Shown: positions 26,652 through 36,106 of the stretch, piece by piece | How the letters are laid out: every line of letters begins with the position of its first letter | Numbering within the stretch: position 1 is the stretch's first letter | NCBI RefSeq assembly: GCF_963677565.1 | Contig: NZ_OY781981.1 | Coordinates: 1,116,001 to 1,180,000 of the forward strand | Length of the DNA stretch: 64,000 nt | Direction of reading: 5' to 3' | Origin: an uncultured Draconibacterium sp. | Lineage (GTDB): Bacteria; Bacteroidota; Bacteroidia; Bacteroidales; Prolixibacteraceae | Notes under the pieces: model-generated | What the model saw: only the letters and a program-made list of their open reading frames with translations | What the model was told of the DNA's origin: nothing | Database searches by the model: none | Translations under genes and position numbers: made by a program

Positions 26652-27645
26652 TTCGAAATTTTGTAGGTGTGATACCCGTTGATTTTTTAAATGCTGAGTT
26701 AAAAGCCGAAAGCGAATTATACCCAACGTCAAATGCAATATCTGATACTTTTATCTCCCTTTCTTCCCTTAATAGTTTTTTGGCCTCTGCTATTCGGTAT
26801 TGTCCTACCAGCTCAAAAAAAGATTTTTTGAAATTTTCGTTTATAACCTGCGATAATGCGTGGGTGGATGTATTTATTTGTTTAGCCAGCTTGGCTAATG
26901 AAATTGTATTATCCTTGTAGGCAGCATTTTCGTCCATTAACTTCTTTAATTCTCGGTAGATGCGTTCATTCTCATCCGACTTTAATCCGGTCTTTAGGTA
27001 TTTCGGATTAGCCATGTTTATAATGTAGCCCTTGTTAATAATAATGATTAGTGAAAAGTAAATAAGAACGCTATACAAAATTGCTCCTGAAATGTATGGA
27101 AATCCTGATACTTCGTTTAGTAAATATGCAAACCAGATGGCCATCAGAAAGATACCAATCAGGTTAAGTTGCTTTTTAACATTTTCATTTTCAATTGTGC
27201 CGTAATTTATTTTATGGATTGAGAAAGTTAAATACAACATGTATTGAAGAAGAATTGTCCGATAGAAAATATGCCATGTGTCAGCTTCATTTCTAATGCT
27301 ATCGAGCAAAACCCACATAAAAGTAAAAACGATGGCTGGCAAAAGATGTATCATCTGTTTCCATTTGAACTTAAACTTTAGATTGATGACAGATTTGGTA
27401 AAGAAATAGAATGAGGGACCAATTGCCAGAAATCCGGATAACCCTATTGTAAGCAAAAAATCGTGCAATCCATCGGAAAAAGTAAGCAGGATAGATTTGG
27501 AAATGCGAAGTGTTAGCATCAATATAAAAAAGGCAAAAATCAGGTTGGATTTACGATTACCTTTTTTAGAAACAAGTGCATAGGTTACGAGAATAAAACT
27601 ATTCACTATTCCAATTATGCTTCCAATTAGTATGATTGTTTCCAT
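26644..27645 (-). CDS. Membrane-anchored AraC-family regulator
   Basis: A 333-residue protein with seven or eight transmembrane helices (about 5-215) and a cytoplasmic AraC/XylS DNA-binding domain (about 235-333), with ISLAKLAKQINTSTHALSQV and VSDIAFDVGYNSLSAFNSAF as the two helix-turn-helix units. This fusion is common in Bacteroidota and should sense a membrane or periplasmic signal. It heads the operon down to 23229 and may control it. Confidence 0.88.
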   Translation of the reverse strand: METIILIGSIIGIVNSFILVTYALVSKKGNRKSNLIFAFFILMLTLRISKSILLTFSDGLHDFLLTIGLSGFLAIGPSFYFFTKSVINLKFKFKWKQMIHLLPAIVFTFMWVLLDSIRNEADTWHIFYRTILLQYMLYLTFSIHKINYGTIENENVKKQLNLIGIFLMAIWFAYLLNEVSGFPYISGAILYSVLIYFSLIIIINKGYIINMANPKYLKTGLKSDENERIYRELKKLMDENAAYKDNTISLAKLAKQINTSTHALSQVINENFKKSFFELVGQYRIAEAKKLLREEREIKVSDIAFDVGYNSLSAFNSAFKKSTGITPTKFRNE

Positions 27646-27669
27646 TGATAATAAAACCTACAAAGAAAG

Positions 27670-27677
27670 CAAAGATA
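27670..27677 (-). promoter_or_regulatory. Candidate -7 element for the AraC-led operon
   Basis: The minus strand reads TATCTTTG (TAnnTTTG) 24 bases before the ATG at 27645. A TTG lies 15 bases further upstream, slightly too close for the consensus. Confidence 0.35.
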
Positions 27678-27836
27678 AAAACCTTTTTACTTCAATTTTA
27701 TTTTATTGGAGAGCAATACGGGATAGAAATTTGAGAAACACAATCACAGATTTCAAGTTTTTACTGTTTTATGCAACTTCCAAATTAACTCCAAATCATT
27801 CAAAAATGGTTCGGAAAAAAGAATCGCTAGGGGTAC

Positions 27837-27875
27837 AAAAAAGCCTGATACTCTTTACGAATATCAGGCTTTTTT
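27837..27875. terminator. Bidirectional intrinsic terminator
   Basis: A perfect 14-bp stem, AAAAAAGCCTGATA (27837-27850) with TATCAGGCTTTTTT (27862-27875), with an 11-base loop and T runs on both strands. It ends the esterase gene on the minus strand. Confidence 0.9.
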
Positions 27876-27899
27876 ATTGCAATTTTTTCAGTTTTAATC

Positions 27900-28733
27900 T
27901 TACTTAACCTTTTCAAAAAAATGATGAAAAAATACACTTTGAAACGCAATTGAGTTTTTCCAGTATTCCCATGTGTGTCCTCCGGGTCTTGTGGTAAAAT
28001 CGTGTGGAATATTTCGCTCGAGAAGTTTTTCGTGCAAGCTGCAATTTACTCCGTAGAAAAAGTCACTCACACCACAATCAATTGATATTTGAAGCGATCT
28101 GGGAGTTAGCTTATAAACAAGATTGATGACGCTGTTTTCTTCCCAGTTTTCCTTGTTTTCAGCGTAAGTGCCCAGTCTTTTCGAAATATCCCAGTTATTT
28201 GGGAACGGCCGAATATCAACTCCGCCACTCATGCTTCCTGCTGCACCATAAACATCCTGGTTTCTGAAAGCAAGATACAAAGCACCATGTCCGCCCATAC
28301 TTAATCCGGTAATGGCACGTCCTTCGCGTGAGGAAATTGTACTAAAAGAGTCGTCTACCCAGTCAATCAATTCATGGGCTATATAAGTTTCGTATTTTAT
28401 GTTGTTGTCAATCGGGCTATCTAAATACCAGCTCGAAAAAGCGCCGTCAGGACAAACGATAATAAACTGGTACAAATCCGCATAATCTTTAATTTCAGGA
28501 ACGTTGGTTATCCAATCGTTTTGATTGCCACTATAGCCGTGCAGCAAATACAGTACCGGATAAGAGTTGTTCTCCGAATAACCTTCCGGAGTGATTACAA
28601 CCGCTTCTATATCTGTATCCATCGACTGACTGTGCGTTGATAAGTGTTGTACTTTAGCCGCTTTAGTTTGAAGCACAGCGCCTGTAGTCACGATCAGCGA
28701 AATAATTACCTTAAGGAAGAGAGTTCTTTTCAT
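27900..28733 (-). CDS. Esterase D-like alpha/beta hydrolase, exported
   Basis: A 277-residue protein with a signal peptide (1-24) and a single Esterase_PF00756-type domain. Visible marks are LYLLHGYSGNQNDW (oxyanion region), the nucleophile elbow GLSMGGHGAL (the S in GLSMGG), and the catalytic histidine in GGHTWEYW. Relatives include feruloyl and acetylxylan esterases and S-formylglutathione hydrolase. It lies downstream of the fructan operon but is separated by a terminator at 28842-28872, so it may be transcribed apart. Confidence 0.85.
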   Translation of the reverse strand: MKRTLFLKVIISLIVTTGAVLQTKAAKVQHLSTHSQSMDTDIEAVVITPEGYSENNSYPVLYLLHGYSGNQNDWITNVPEIKDYADLYQFIIVCPDGAFSSWYLDSPIDNNIKYETYIAHELIDWVDDSFSTISSREGRAITGLSMGGHGALYLAFRNQDVYGAAGSMSGGVDIRPFPNNWDISKRLGTYAENKENWEENSVINLVYKLTPRSLQISIDCGVSDFFYGVNCSLHEKLLERNIPHDFTTRPGGHTWEYWKNSIAFQSVFFHHFFEKVK

Positions 28734-28841
28734 ATTATTTTATTTAATTTTTTGAGCGTTTAAAATTAGCCACAAAAATTTTATGTTAGGCATTATTCGC
28801 CAATTAATGCGTTCACAATCCTCATATTATCAGGGAATAAA

Positions 28842-28872
28842 ACAACAAAAAGCCCGACGTTTCCGCCGGGCC
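28842..28872 (-). terminator. Intrinsic terminator of the fructan operon
   Basis: GCCCGACG (28852-28859) pairs with CGCCGGGC (28864-28871) with one mismatch; on the minus strand the stem is followed by TTTTTGTTG. It lies about 100 bases after the alpha-galactosidase stop. Confidence 0.8.
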
Positions 28873-28973
28873 ATTCAGCTAACCAAACTTAACACTATGG
28901 TTATTAAATGGAATAAAACCGTAATAATTTTGCCTTATCGATTTTAACAATTCCATTTGTAGAATTCAGATTT

Positions 28974-31178
28974 TTAATCTACCGCCTCCAGCATAAAAAC
29001 TGCACTGTCATACTGATCGGCTATTTTTAGTTCTACACCAACATTCATCAGGTAATCGGCCGAAAAAGTTTGACCATCGCCCCAAAAGCGGGTCCTTCCA
29101 TTTTTGTTGATTTCTGTGATCTGATAGTTTTTATTCGTGTCCAGTCCGTTCAGTTTTATCGTTGGGTAAATACCACGCAAATGTGGCTCCAGACTAAAAG
29201 CATACAAGACAGCCGCTTCTTTTTCTTTTGAAACAAATAGTTGCGATGACCAGCCGCTTTCATCGTAAGGTGATTTTAAGCGATATAAATCACCGTTTGT
29301 TACTAATGGCCTTACAAACTGCTTATAGTTTTTTATGGCTTCTTCAGCAAAAATGCGATCTTCTCCCTGGATATCTTTTGGTTGTAATTCCATTCCTAAA
29401 CGGCCGGTCATTGCCACATCAAAACGAAATTTTAATGGCGTCATTCGTTGCGTTTGATGGTTCGGACTGGTTGACACATGCGAAGCTGCACCAACGGGAG
29501 GATAAATAAGTGTCGTTCCGTATTGAATGAATATCCGCGATAACGGATCGGTGTTATCCGAGGTCCAGTATTCGTTATGGTATTTTAATGCGCCGTAATC
29601 CAGGCGCCCTCCTCCCGATGCACAATCCTGGATCACAAAATCAGGATATTTGGCACGAATCCGGTCGTAAACAATATACAATCCCCGGGTGTAAGCTACC
29701 CAAAAATGCGTTTGTTCGGAGTCTGATAAATAAGTGGAGCCGGTCTGCTCAACATGACGGTTCGCATCCCATTTTACGTATTCAATTCCGGGGTGTGTTG
29801 TAAGCAAACTATCAAATACGTTGAATACAAAATCCTGCACTTTGGGATTCGACAAATCGAGCAACAACTGGTTGCGCCATGTAATTTTATCGCGTCCGTT
29901 ACTCTGAACGATCCACTCCGGATGGTTCTCTGCCAGTTCACTTTCTGGATTCACCATTTCCGGCTCAATCCACAGTCCGAATTTCAATCCTTTAGAATGT
30001 GCATAATCGATGAGATAATCCAAACCGTGAGGTAACTTTTTGGTGTTGGTTTGCCAGTCGCCCAATCCTGCATCATCGTTATTTCTTGGGTATTTGTTTC
30101 CAAACCAGCCATCGTCCAGCACAAAAGTTTCGATGCCCATTTCTGCTGCATCGTTCATCATTCCGGTCAGTGTATTTTCATCAAAATTAAAATAAGCCCC
30201 CTCCCAACTGTTAAGTACAATATCATGAATTTCGGTTCCGCCGGTCATTCCATATTTGCGACCCCAATCGTGTAAATTCCGCGAAACCTGACCGCGCCCC
30301 TCGTTGCTGAAAGTGTATATCATTTCGGGAGTAGTAAAAGTTTCTCCAGATTTCAGACTCCACGCAGATAGAAAAGGATTAATCCCGGAAACCAGATTCA
30401 AAGTGCGCCATTCATCAACCTGAAAAGACAGACGGTAATTACCTGACCAGGCGAGTGCGCCGCCGTAGCAATCACCGGAATTTTCCAACGACGGGTGATT
30501 CAGGCTCAATATAAACGAAGCATTTTCGGTCTGTGTAGTACGAACACCTTTTTTACACTCGATCACTTTAATGCCATTTTCGAGCTTTTCTTCGGCTACA
30601 CTCATTTCGCCTGCCCAGGCACCGTAAAAGTGCGTCAGGTAATAACTCTCGGCTTTCAGTGGTAAAAACGACGAGGCAAAGTTGTTTAGTTTTACTGCAC
30701 CATTTTCGTTGTTCTTTATCACTGTCCACTGCGTAACTACATCCTCATTAAAATAAGCTTTGGTGTGCAATTCAACTGTAAAATAGTAAACACGGTCTTT
30801 TAAGTAGATAACCGTTTCAGTAAAGTCTGAGTTGCTTTTTGATTCAACGCTTTCAAAAGCCAGTTCTGTATTTAAACTTCCGTCGGCATGAATGACTGCC
30901 AAAGCCGGTTCATTAATGTTTCCCAGTCCGAAAGTCGGGTAGGCTTCATATGAAAAATCGCGGTCGGTATCTGGTTTCGAATAGGATTGCTGCTGCATGA
31001 AATTTTCCGCAGAATCAACCGTCTTTCCATAATGCTGAAAGATCAACCGGCCGTTTTGATCAACCGCATAAACCAACGATGTTGACCGGGTATTTATCTC
31101 AATTACCTTTGTATTTTGTGCCTTCGTTACCGTGCCAATCAAACCGACCAGCAAGAGACTGATAAGAATTGTTCTCAT
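28974..31178 (-). CDS. Alpha-galactosidase, glycoside hydrolase family 36
   Basis: A 734-residue exported enzyme (signal peptide 1-20) with an N-terminal beta-supersandwich (about 25-310), a TIM barrel (about 320-640) and a C-terminal beta domain. The GH36 active site is clear: VLDDGWFG (about 353-360), nucleophile D471 in YVKWDANR, CASGGGR (R525), and acid/base D541 in WTSDNTD. It removes terminal alpha-1,6-galactose. It is the last gene of the fructan operon, 11 bp after the GH32 gene, which suggests use of raffinose-type galactosyl-sucrose sugars. Confidence 0.92.
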   Translation of the reverse strand: MRTILISLLLVGLIGTVTKAQNTKVIEINTRSTSLVYAVDQNGRLIFQHYGKTVDSAENFMQQQSYSKPDTDRDFSYEAYPTFGLGNINEPALAVIHADGSLNTELAFESVESKSNSDFTETVIYLKDRVYYFTVELHTKAYFNEDVVTQWTVIKNNENGAVKLNNFASSFLPLKAESYYLTHFYGAWAGEMSVAEEKLENGIKVIECKKGVRTTQTENASFILSLNHPSLENSGDCYGGALAWSGNYRLSFQVDEWRTLNLVSGINPFLSAWSLKSGETFTTPEMIYTFSNEGRGQVSRNLHDWGRKYGMTGGTEIHDIVLNSWEGAYFNFDENTLTGMMNDAAEMGIETFVLDDGWFGNKYPRNNDDAGLGDWQTNTKKLPHGLDYLIDYAHSKGLKFGLWIEPEMVNPESELAENHPEWIVQSNGRDKITWRNQLLLDLSNPKVQDFVFNVFDSLLTTHPGIEYVKWDANRHVEQTGSTYLSDSEQTHFWVAYTRGLYIVYDRIRAKYPDFVIQDCASGGGRLDYGALKYHNEYWTSDNTDPLSRIFIQYGTTLIYPPVGAASHVSTSPNHQTQRMTPLKFRFDVAMTGRLGMELQPKDIQGEDRIFAEEAIKNYKQFVRPLVTNGDLYRLKSPYDESGWSSQLFVSKEKEAAVLYAFSLEPHLRGIYPTIKLNGLDTNKNYQITEINKNGRTRFWGDGQTFSADYLMNVGVELKIADQYDSAVFMLEAVD

Positions 31179-31189
31179 AACTTATTCTT

Positions 31190-32767
31190 TTACCAAATGC
31201 TATTTATATTAGAAAACTTTGCGCTCTTCAAAGTAAAAGGCTGCCCCTCGGCAAATACTTTTAATTTGCTGAATGGTTCTGAGTTGAAAAAGATCTCTGT
31301 CATCACCAGATCGCCACCATCAACAAAAATTTCGGCAGATGCTGCATCTACAAATAGCTCCAATTTTACGGTTGAACCAACTTCGTAAGGAGCCACAGAT
31401 ATCCCGGCAAATTTATCAGAGAAACTCATGTCGCCGGATTGGTTTCTATCAAACTGAAATTGCTTGTCAGCAGTTGAATAGCTGAATTTGACATTTTCAC
31501 CCAATTCATTTTCGAGCACAATTCCAAATGATTCGGGCAGCGTTTCACTCATTTCAAATTCCAGCGACAAGCGGCTCTGATTCAACGTTACTTCTCCCAA
31601 ATTCAATGTCGTTTCTCCTGAAATCTCAACAGTTTCAATATTTACTGTGCTTGAGTTGTCCGTTATCAGCTCTGTTTCTTTTACAGGAGTTATTTTCAAA
31701 ACATACTGATCATTCTTTTTAACCAACGAGAGTGTGCGGGGCAAAGTCATCGCACTGCGCCATTCTTTTGTTGGCACAACATTCGCGTAAGCCCAGTTGC
31801 TCATCCAGCCCAGAAAAATCCGGCGGCCGTCTTCTTTGGGCACATCGCTCCAGGTAACGCCGGCATAATTATCTCGGCCCCAGTCTAGCCAACTGGTTTC
31901 TTTCGAGTCGGCAGTAAACTGATATCCATCAAAATCTCCCAAAAAGTATTGTGTTCCCGAGCCGCCATTTGGACCACCTGGATTGATATTTACGATTAAC
32001 ACCCATTTAGTTTCATCGGTTCCTTCAACCTGTAACGGAAATAAATCCGGGCATTCCCAAACGCCATCGTGTGTTCCGGCATCAACGCCAAAATCGCTCT
32101 CGTGTTTCCAGCTTTTCAAATCATCGGAAGTATAAATCTGAACATGGTCATGTGCAGAAAGTACCAGGTTCCACTGTTGGATTTCCTCGTTCCAAATCAC
32201 ATTCGGGTCACGAAAATCCTGATTCCCATCATTCGGGATAACCGGATTTCCTTCATATTTTGTCCAGCTTCGTCCTTTATCCAGACTGTAAGCAATGGCC
32301 TGAGATTCCACATCAACACCACCGGCCTCTACAATTTTTGGATCGTGGTAAGTAAATATTGCCACCAATGGCGGATTTTCAGCCGATCCAAATCCGGTAG
32401 TATTATTCCAGTCGACCACGGCACTTCCGGAGAAAATGAAGCCCAAACTGTCGGGATATAAAGCAATGGGCATGTGTTGCCAATGCATCAAATCGGTGCT
32501 TATGGCGTGTCCCCAGTGCATTGGTCCCCAAACGGTACTGTCGGGGTAATATTGGTAGAATAAATGATATTCGCCATCGTAATAAACCATCCCGTTTGGG
32601 TCGTTCATCCATGCCGAATCCGGCGAAAAATGGAATTGAGGACGGTACTTTTCGGTAAATGGTTTTGTCTCTTCTATAGCTTCTGTCGTTTTGTTTGGAC
32701 TTGAAGAACAGGCCACCACGAAAAACAGCAGTAACATGGCCAGAAAATTGAAATTCTTGTGGTTCAT
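31190..32767 (-). CDS. Glycoside hydrolase family 32 fructanase/invertase, lipoprotein
   Basis: A 525-residue lipoprotein (lipobox LFFVVAC, C20) with a five-bladed beta-propeller (about 40-360) and a C-terminal beta-sandwich (about 380-520). The three catalytic residues are present: D56 in WMNDPNG, D187 in FRDPN, E238 in WECPD. It hydrolyses beta-fructosidic bonds; levanase, inulinase or invertase specificity cannot be read from the motifs. As a lipoprotein it may sit at the outer membrane. It lies 30 bp after its inactive paralogue. Confidence 0.93.
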   Translation of the reverse strand: MNHKNFNFLAMLLLFFVVACSSSPNKTTEAIEETKPFTEKYRPQFHFSPDSAWMNDPNGMVYYDGEYHLFYQYYPDSTVWGPMHWGHAISTDLMHWQHMPIALYPDSLGFIFSGSAVVDWNNTTGFGSAENPPLVAIFTYHDPKIVEAGGVDVESQAIAYSLDKGRSWTKYEGNPVIPNDGNQDFRDPNVIWNEEIQQWNLVLSAHDHVQIYTSDDLKSWKHESDFGVDAGTHDGVWECPDLFPLQVEGTDETKWVLIVNINPGGPNGGSGTQYFLGDFDGYQFTADSKETSWLDWGRDNYAGVTWSDVPKEDGRRIFLGWMSNWAYANVVPTKEWRSAMTLPRTLSLVKKNDQYVLKITPVKETELITDNSSTVNIETVEISGETTLNLGEVTLNQSRLSLEFEMSETLPESFGIVLENELGENVKFSYSTADKQFQFDRNQSGDMSFSDKFAGISVAPYEVGSTVKLELFVDAASAEIFVDGGDLVMTEIFFNSEPFSKLKVFAEGQPFTLKSAKFSNINSIW

Positions 32768-32797
32768 CTGTATATGTTTAAATGGTTTAATAATCGT

Positions 32798-34270
32798 TTA
32801 AAATTCAGTTATTGATCCTTTCTGTAAATTAACTTTTCCTTGCTCGCCAAATAATTGTAACTGCACAGAATTGCTCTCAAAATCGAATTTTCGTGATACC
32901 GAAATCAGTCCGTTCATGGCGAATAATTCAGCCGAATTCTCATCGATAATCAGTGTCATATCCAATTGCGGCTCGTTGGTTACATAAGGCGCGTAATAGA
33001 AGCCATCCCAACTATCGGGAAAATCGCGTTGAATCGAAGGATCCGCAATATAAAAATAACGTCGTTCGGCCTGGTAGCCCAGAATCAGTTCCTTGCCTTC
33101 CTTTGTTGTAATAGTGACGCCAAAAGACTCTGCCATACCCAGGTATAAACGGCTATTAACATCAAAAGTTAAGTCTATATGAGCCGGTAAGTGCAGGCTT
33201 TTTTCTATGGTTTTGGCATCTGTTAATTCGGTTTCGCTAATTGTTTCTGTTGCCGCTTTTTCAATGGCTTCAACCGGTTCTGAAAATAAGTAGTAATCGT
33301 AAAATTTTTCATTTAAAGTTAATTGTCGGGGAAGCGAAAATTCAGTTGGGGAATTATTGGGGATACTAAATTTTTCGTAGATGGAATTGTATAAGGTCCC
33401 TATTAAAACAGGCTTTTTATTAACCATTCTGTAATCGGATAAAACGACAGCCTGGTAAAGATCGCTTCCATGATCGATCCATTTAGGTTTATTGTGAGAT
33501 GCCTGGTAAACATAGCCGTCGAATTCACCAACAAAATACTGAACACCGCTGCCTTCGTTAGGCGATCCGCTGTCGGCACTAATAAAAAGTACCCATTTCG
33601 TTTCGTTGGTTTCGGTTATTTCCATCGGGAAAAGATCGATGCTTGTCCATTGCCCGGATTTTAGCGCAACATCATCGCCAAATCGGCTTAAATATTCCCA
33701 GTTTTTTAAATCTGTGGATGAATAAAAGCGCACTTCATAACCCGAAAGCGTTGATAGATTCCACGATTGAGTTTCTTCGTTCCAAAACACTTTTACATCC
33801 TGAATAGGCTCATAAAAATCGGCAAGAATTATTGTGTTTTCAGTGTCCTGTTTCCATGAAGAACCATTGTTGTTGCTATATAAAATTGTCAATGTTCCGG
33901 GTTGATTAGCATCTACACCAAAAGCAATTAATGCTGTAGTTTCTTCACTATACTCTGTTGTTTGATTCCAATCCGTTACAACCGTTTTTATATTTTGAGA
34001 TGCGTTTTCATCCGACTCAAAAACCATCAGTTTATTGCTCCAGTTTTGCAGGTCCTTACTTTCAGCCAGTCCACACTTTTCATCTCCATTAACCATGTAA
34101 TTGTAAAACAATTCATAGTTATCTTCCGCATAAATTAAAGCTATCGGATTCTGAAGGATTGAATCCTTCAAATTGAAATGCAAAGAATCAGCAACTTCCT
34201 GTTTTTTATTTTCTGAGCATCCCCAGAAAGCTACCAGGATCAGCAATAAAATGGTGGCCGGACTTTTCAT
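32798..34270 (-). CDS. GH32-like pseudoenzyme lipoprotein, possible fructan-binding protein
   Basis: A 490-residue lipoprotein (lipobox LVAFWGC) from the ATG at 34270; the frame is open upstream but the lipoprotein signal fixes this start. It aligns with the GH32 protein encoded next to it over the whole length (ETKWVLFISADSGSPNEGSG against ETKWVLIVNINPGGPNGGSG). All three catalytic motifs are gone: WMNDPNG is ILQNPIA, FRDPN is IQDVKV, WECPD is WTSIDL. It stands just after susD, where a surface glycan-binding protein is usual. I infer a sugar-binding role; this has not been shown. Confidence 0.8.
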   Translation of the reverse strand: MKSPATILLLILVAFWGCSENKKQEVADSLHFNLKDSILQNPIALIYAEDNYELFYNYMVNGDEKCGLAESKDLQNWSNKLMVFESDENASQNIKTVVTDWNQTTEYSEETTALIAFGVDANQPGTLTILYSNNNGSSWKQDTENTIILADFYEPIQDVKVFWNEETQSWNLSTLSGYEVRFYSSTDLKNWEYLSRFGDDVALKSGQWTSIDLFPMEITETNETKWVLFISADSGSPNEGSGVQYFVGEFDGYVYQASHNKPKWIDHGSDLYQAVVLSDYRMVNKKPVLIGTLYNSIYEKFSIPNNSPTEFSLPRQLTLNEKFYDYYLFSEPVEAIEKAATETISETELTDAKTIEKSLHLPAHIDLTFDVNSRLYLGMAESFGVTITTKEGKELILGYQAERRYFYIADPSIQRDFPDSWDGFYYAPYVTNEPQLDMTLIIDENSAELFAMNGLISVSRKFDFESNSVQLQLFGEQGKVNLQKGSITEF

Positions 34271-34294
34271 GATTAATGACGTTTTGTTTGTAAT

Positions 34295-34337
34295 AAAAAG
34301 CAGATCATGGCGGGGAAATAAATTCCCAACCATGATC
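34295..34337 (-). terminator. Hairpin with T run between susD and the next gene, possible attenuator
   Basis: GATCATGG (34303-34310) pairs with CCATGATC (34330-34337), with an inner GGGAA/TTCCC pairing. On the minus strand it is followed by CTTTTTATT. It lies 13 bases after the susD stop and 25 before the next start codon, so it may reduce read-through into the downstream genes. Confidence 0.6.
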
Positions 34338-34349
34338 TTCATCTATGTA

Positions 34350-36086
34350 TTAATACCCAACATTTTGTTCGTACAAACCTTTTGTAAAGTCGATTTCACG
34401 CTGCGGAATAGGGAAATATTCATCTCTTCCGGCAGTAAAATGTGCTTCATTCAGGAAGTCTTTTCTGGTTTTCTCTTTTTCCAGGTAAGCATTTAAAACA
34501 GGTTCTGCAATTCCCCAACGAACAAGGTCGAAGAAACGCGGGCTTTCCAAAGCAAATTCCAAACGACGCTCCCATTGTAGAGCTTTGCGTGCGTTATCCT
34601 GAGTCCAGGCTAAGTTCGATCCGTCGTATTCCGAAATCATGTAATTTGATGGCGCTGTTCCGTCAGCAAAACGAGTTTTTCCTGTACTTTCCGAAGCACG
34701 TTTACGTACTTGGTTGATCAACGGGCGGGCCATATCTTGCTGTCCCAATTCGATGTAAGCTTCAGCCTGCATTAACAGTACGTCGGCATAACGAATGATA
34801 TCGATGTTTTTTGAAACGCCCATAAACGGACCTTCTTTTTTGTAACACGAGCAATCGGCAGCCTGCTGCTCTTTCATACTCTGGAAATAACCATAAACAC
34901 CCGGATCACGTACCCAGCTGTTGCTGAAAATATACGCATCTTCGTTGCGGTATTTGTACGGGTGCCCGTCGATACCAACAGTGTGGTCGATACGCGGATC
35001 AACAGTTACACCGTCAGGAGTAATATCTGCTGCACTTAGTTCCACATCGTTAAAAGTGTCGAACTTTGGCAGACCACTGGCGTCGGTAGCAAAAGCGTTA
35101 ACCATATTCTGGCTTGGCTGGTGGAATCCGCAACATCCGTATTGAGGTGCACCGTGCGGGTAGTTCAAACCTGTTTCAAAATTCAAACGACCAACTGTAG
35201 TACCATCGCTAATCGAAAACTGAACAGCAAAAACGGATTCAGGTCCATTGTCGTAACCTCCTGTAAAGTTTTCGCCAAAATCAGATTGCAGACTGTATTG
35301 TCCGGATGCAATAACCATCTCGCACAGATCAACCACTTCCTGCAAACGGCTTTGGTTAATGTTTACAACCTGGTTGTTTTCGTCCTGTTCGTAGGCCTGG
35401 TATAATCTCAATTTTGCCAGATAAGCAGCCGCAGCATATTTATTCGCTCTTCCTACTTGTGATTGTGATTCAGGCAGATTATTCACTGCAAATTCAAAGT
35501 CTTCAGCGATTTTGTTCCACAATTCATCGTTTGAATATTCGCGGTTTGACTTTTGAAGAATTTCTTCGTTGCTCAGATTCTCATCGATATAAGGAACGTA
35601 TTTGAATAACACTTTCAGCATAAAATGTGAATGGCCACGAAGGAAACGAGCCTCTGCAATTCTTGTTTGACGGAGATCGAAATCTTCATCAGTCAACTCA
35701 TTTAATGTACGCAATGCCGAGTTGGCACGCGAAATTGCACGGTAATAATTTTCCCAGGTATATGGCAAACCGGCCAACCAACTTTGGAAAGGTTGCGTAA
35801 GATTATACTGTTCGTAAAAGTTGAAAGGTTCCACATCCGAAACTCCACCGCCGCCTTTGTAAGCATCGTCGGAGCGGACACTTCCATAAACCCACATGCT
35901 TGCAATAGGGCCGATCATATCGTTATTTCCAATTCCGGCATAAGCCGCGGTAACCAAACCTTCAGCGCCCTCGGCCGTTGGGCTTCCGGCAGAAATGAAT
36001 CCTTGCGGCTCAGTTTCCAGGTAATTCTCGCACGAAACAGCCAATAAGCTAATCAGTGCAATAATATATGTTTTAATATTTTTCAT
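34350..36086 (-). CDS. susD: SusD/RagB-family nutrient-binding lipoprotein
   Basis: A 578-residue outer-membrane lipoprotein (lipobox LLAVSC, C19) with the SusD fold: an N-terminal helical TPR-like region (NYLETEPQGF, ENYYRAISRANSALRTLNEL, EARFLRGHSHFMLKVLF) and the typical C-terminal end (LMQAEAYIELGQ, ALQWERRLEFALESPRFFDLVRWG, YFPIPQREIDF). It caps the SusC porin and captures oligosaccharide. It begins 20 bp after susC ends. Fructan as the ligand is inferred from the neighbours. Confidence 0.95.
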   Translation of the reverse strand: MKNIKTYIIALISLLAVSCENYLETEPQGFISAGSPTAEGAEGLVTAAYAGIGNNDMIGPIASMWVYGSVRSDDAYKGGGGVSDVEPFNFYEQYNLTQPFQSWLAGLPYTWENYYRAISRANSALRTLNELTDEDFDLRQTRIAEARFLRGHSHFMLKVLFKYVPYIDENLSNEEILQKSNREYSNDELWNKIAEDFEFAVNNLPESQSQVGRANKYAAAAYLAKLRLYQAYEQDENNQVVNINQSRLQEVVDLCEMVIASGQYSLQSDFGENFTGGYDNGPESVFAVQFSISDGTTVGRLNFETGLNYPHGAPQYGCCGFHQPSQNMVNAFATDASGLPKFDTFNDVELSAADITPDGVTVDPRIDHTVGIDGHPYKYRNEDAYIFSNSWVRDPGVYGYFQSMKEQQAADCSCYKKEGPFMGVSKNIDIIRYADVLLMQAEAYIELGQQDMARPLINQVRKRASESTGKTRFADGTAPSNYMISEYDGSNLAWTQDNARKALQWERRLEFALESPRFFDLVRWGIAEPVLNAYLEKEKTRKDFLNEAHFTAGRDEYFPIPQREIDFTKGLYEQNVGY

Positions 36087-36106
36087 TATTTCTTAGTTTT
36101 TATTGA

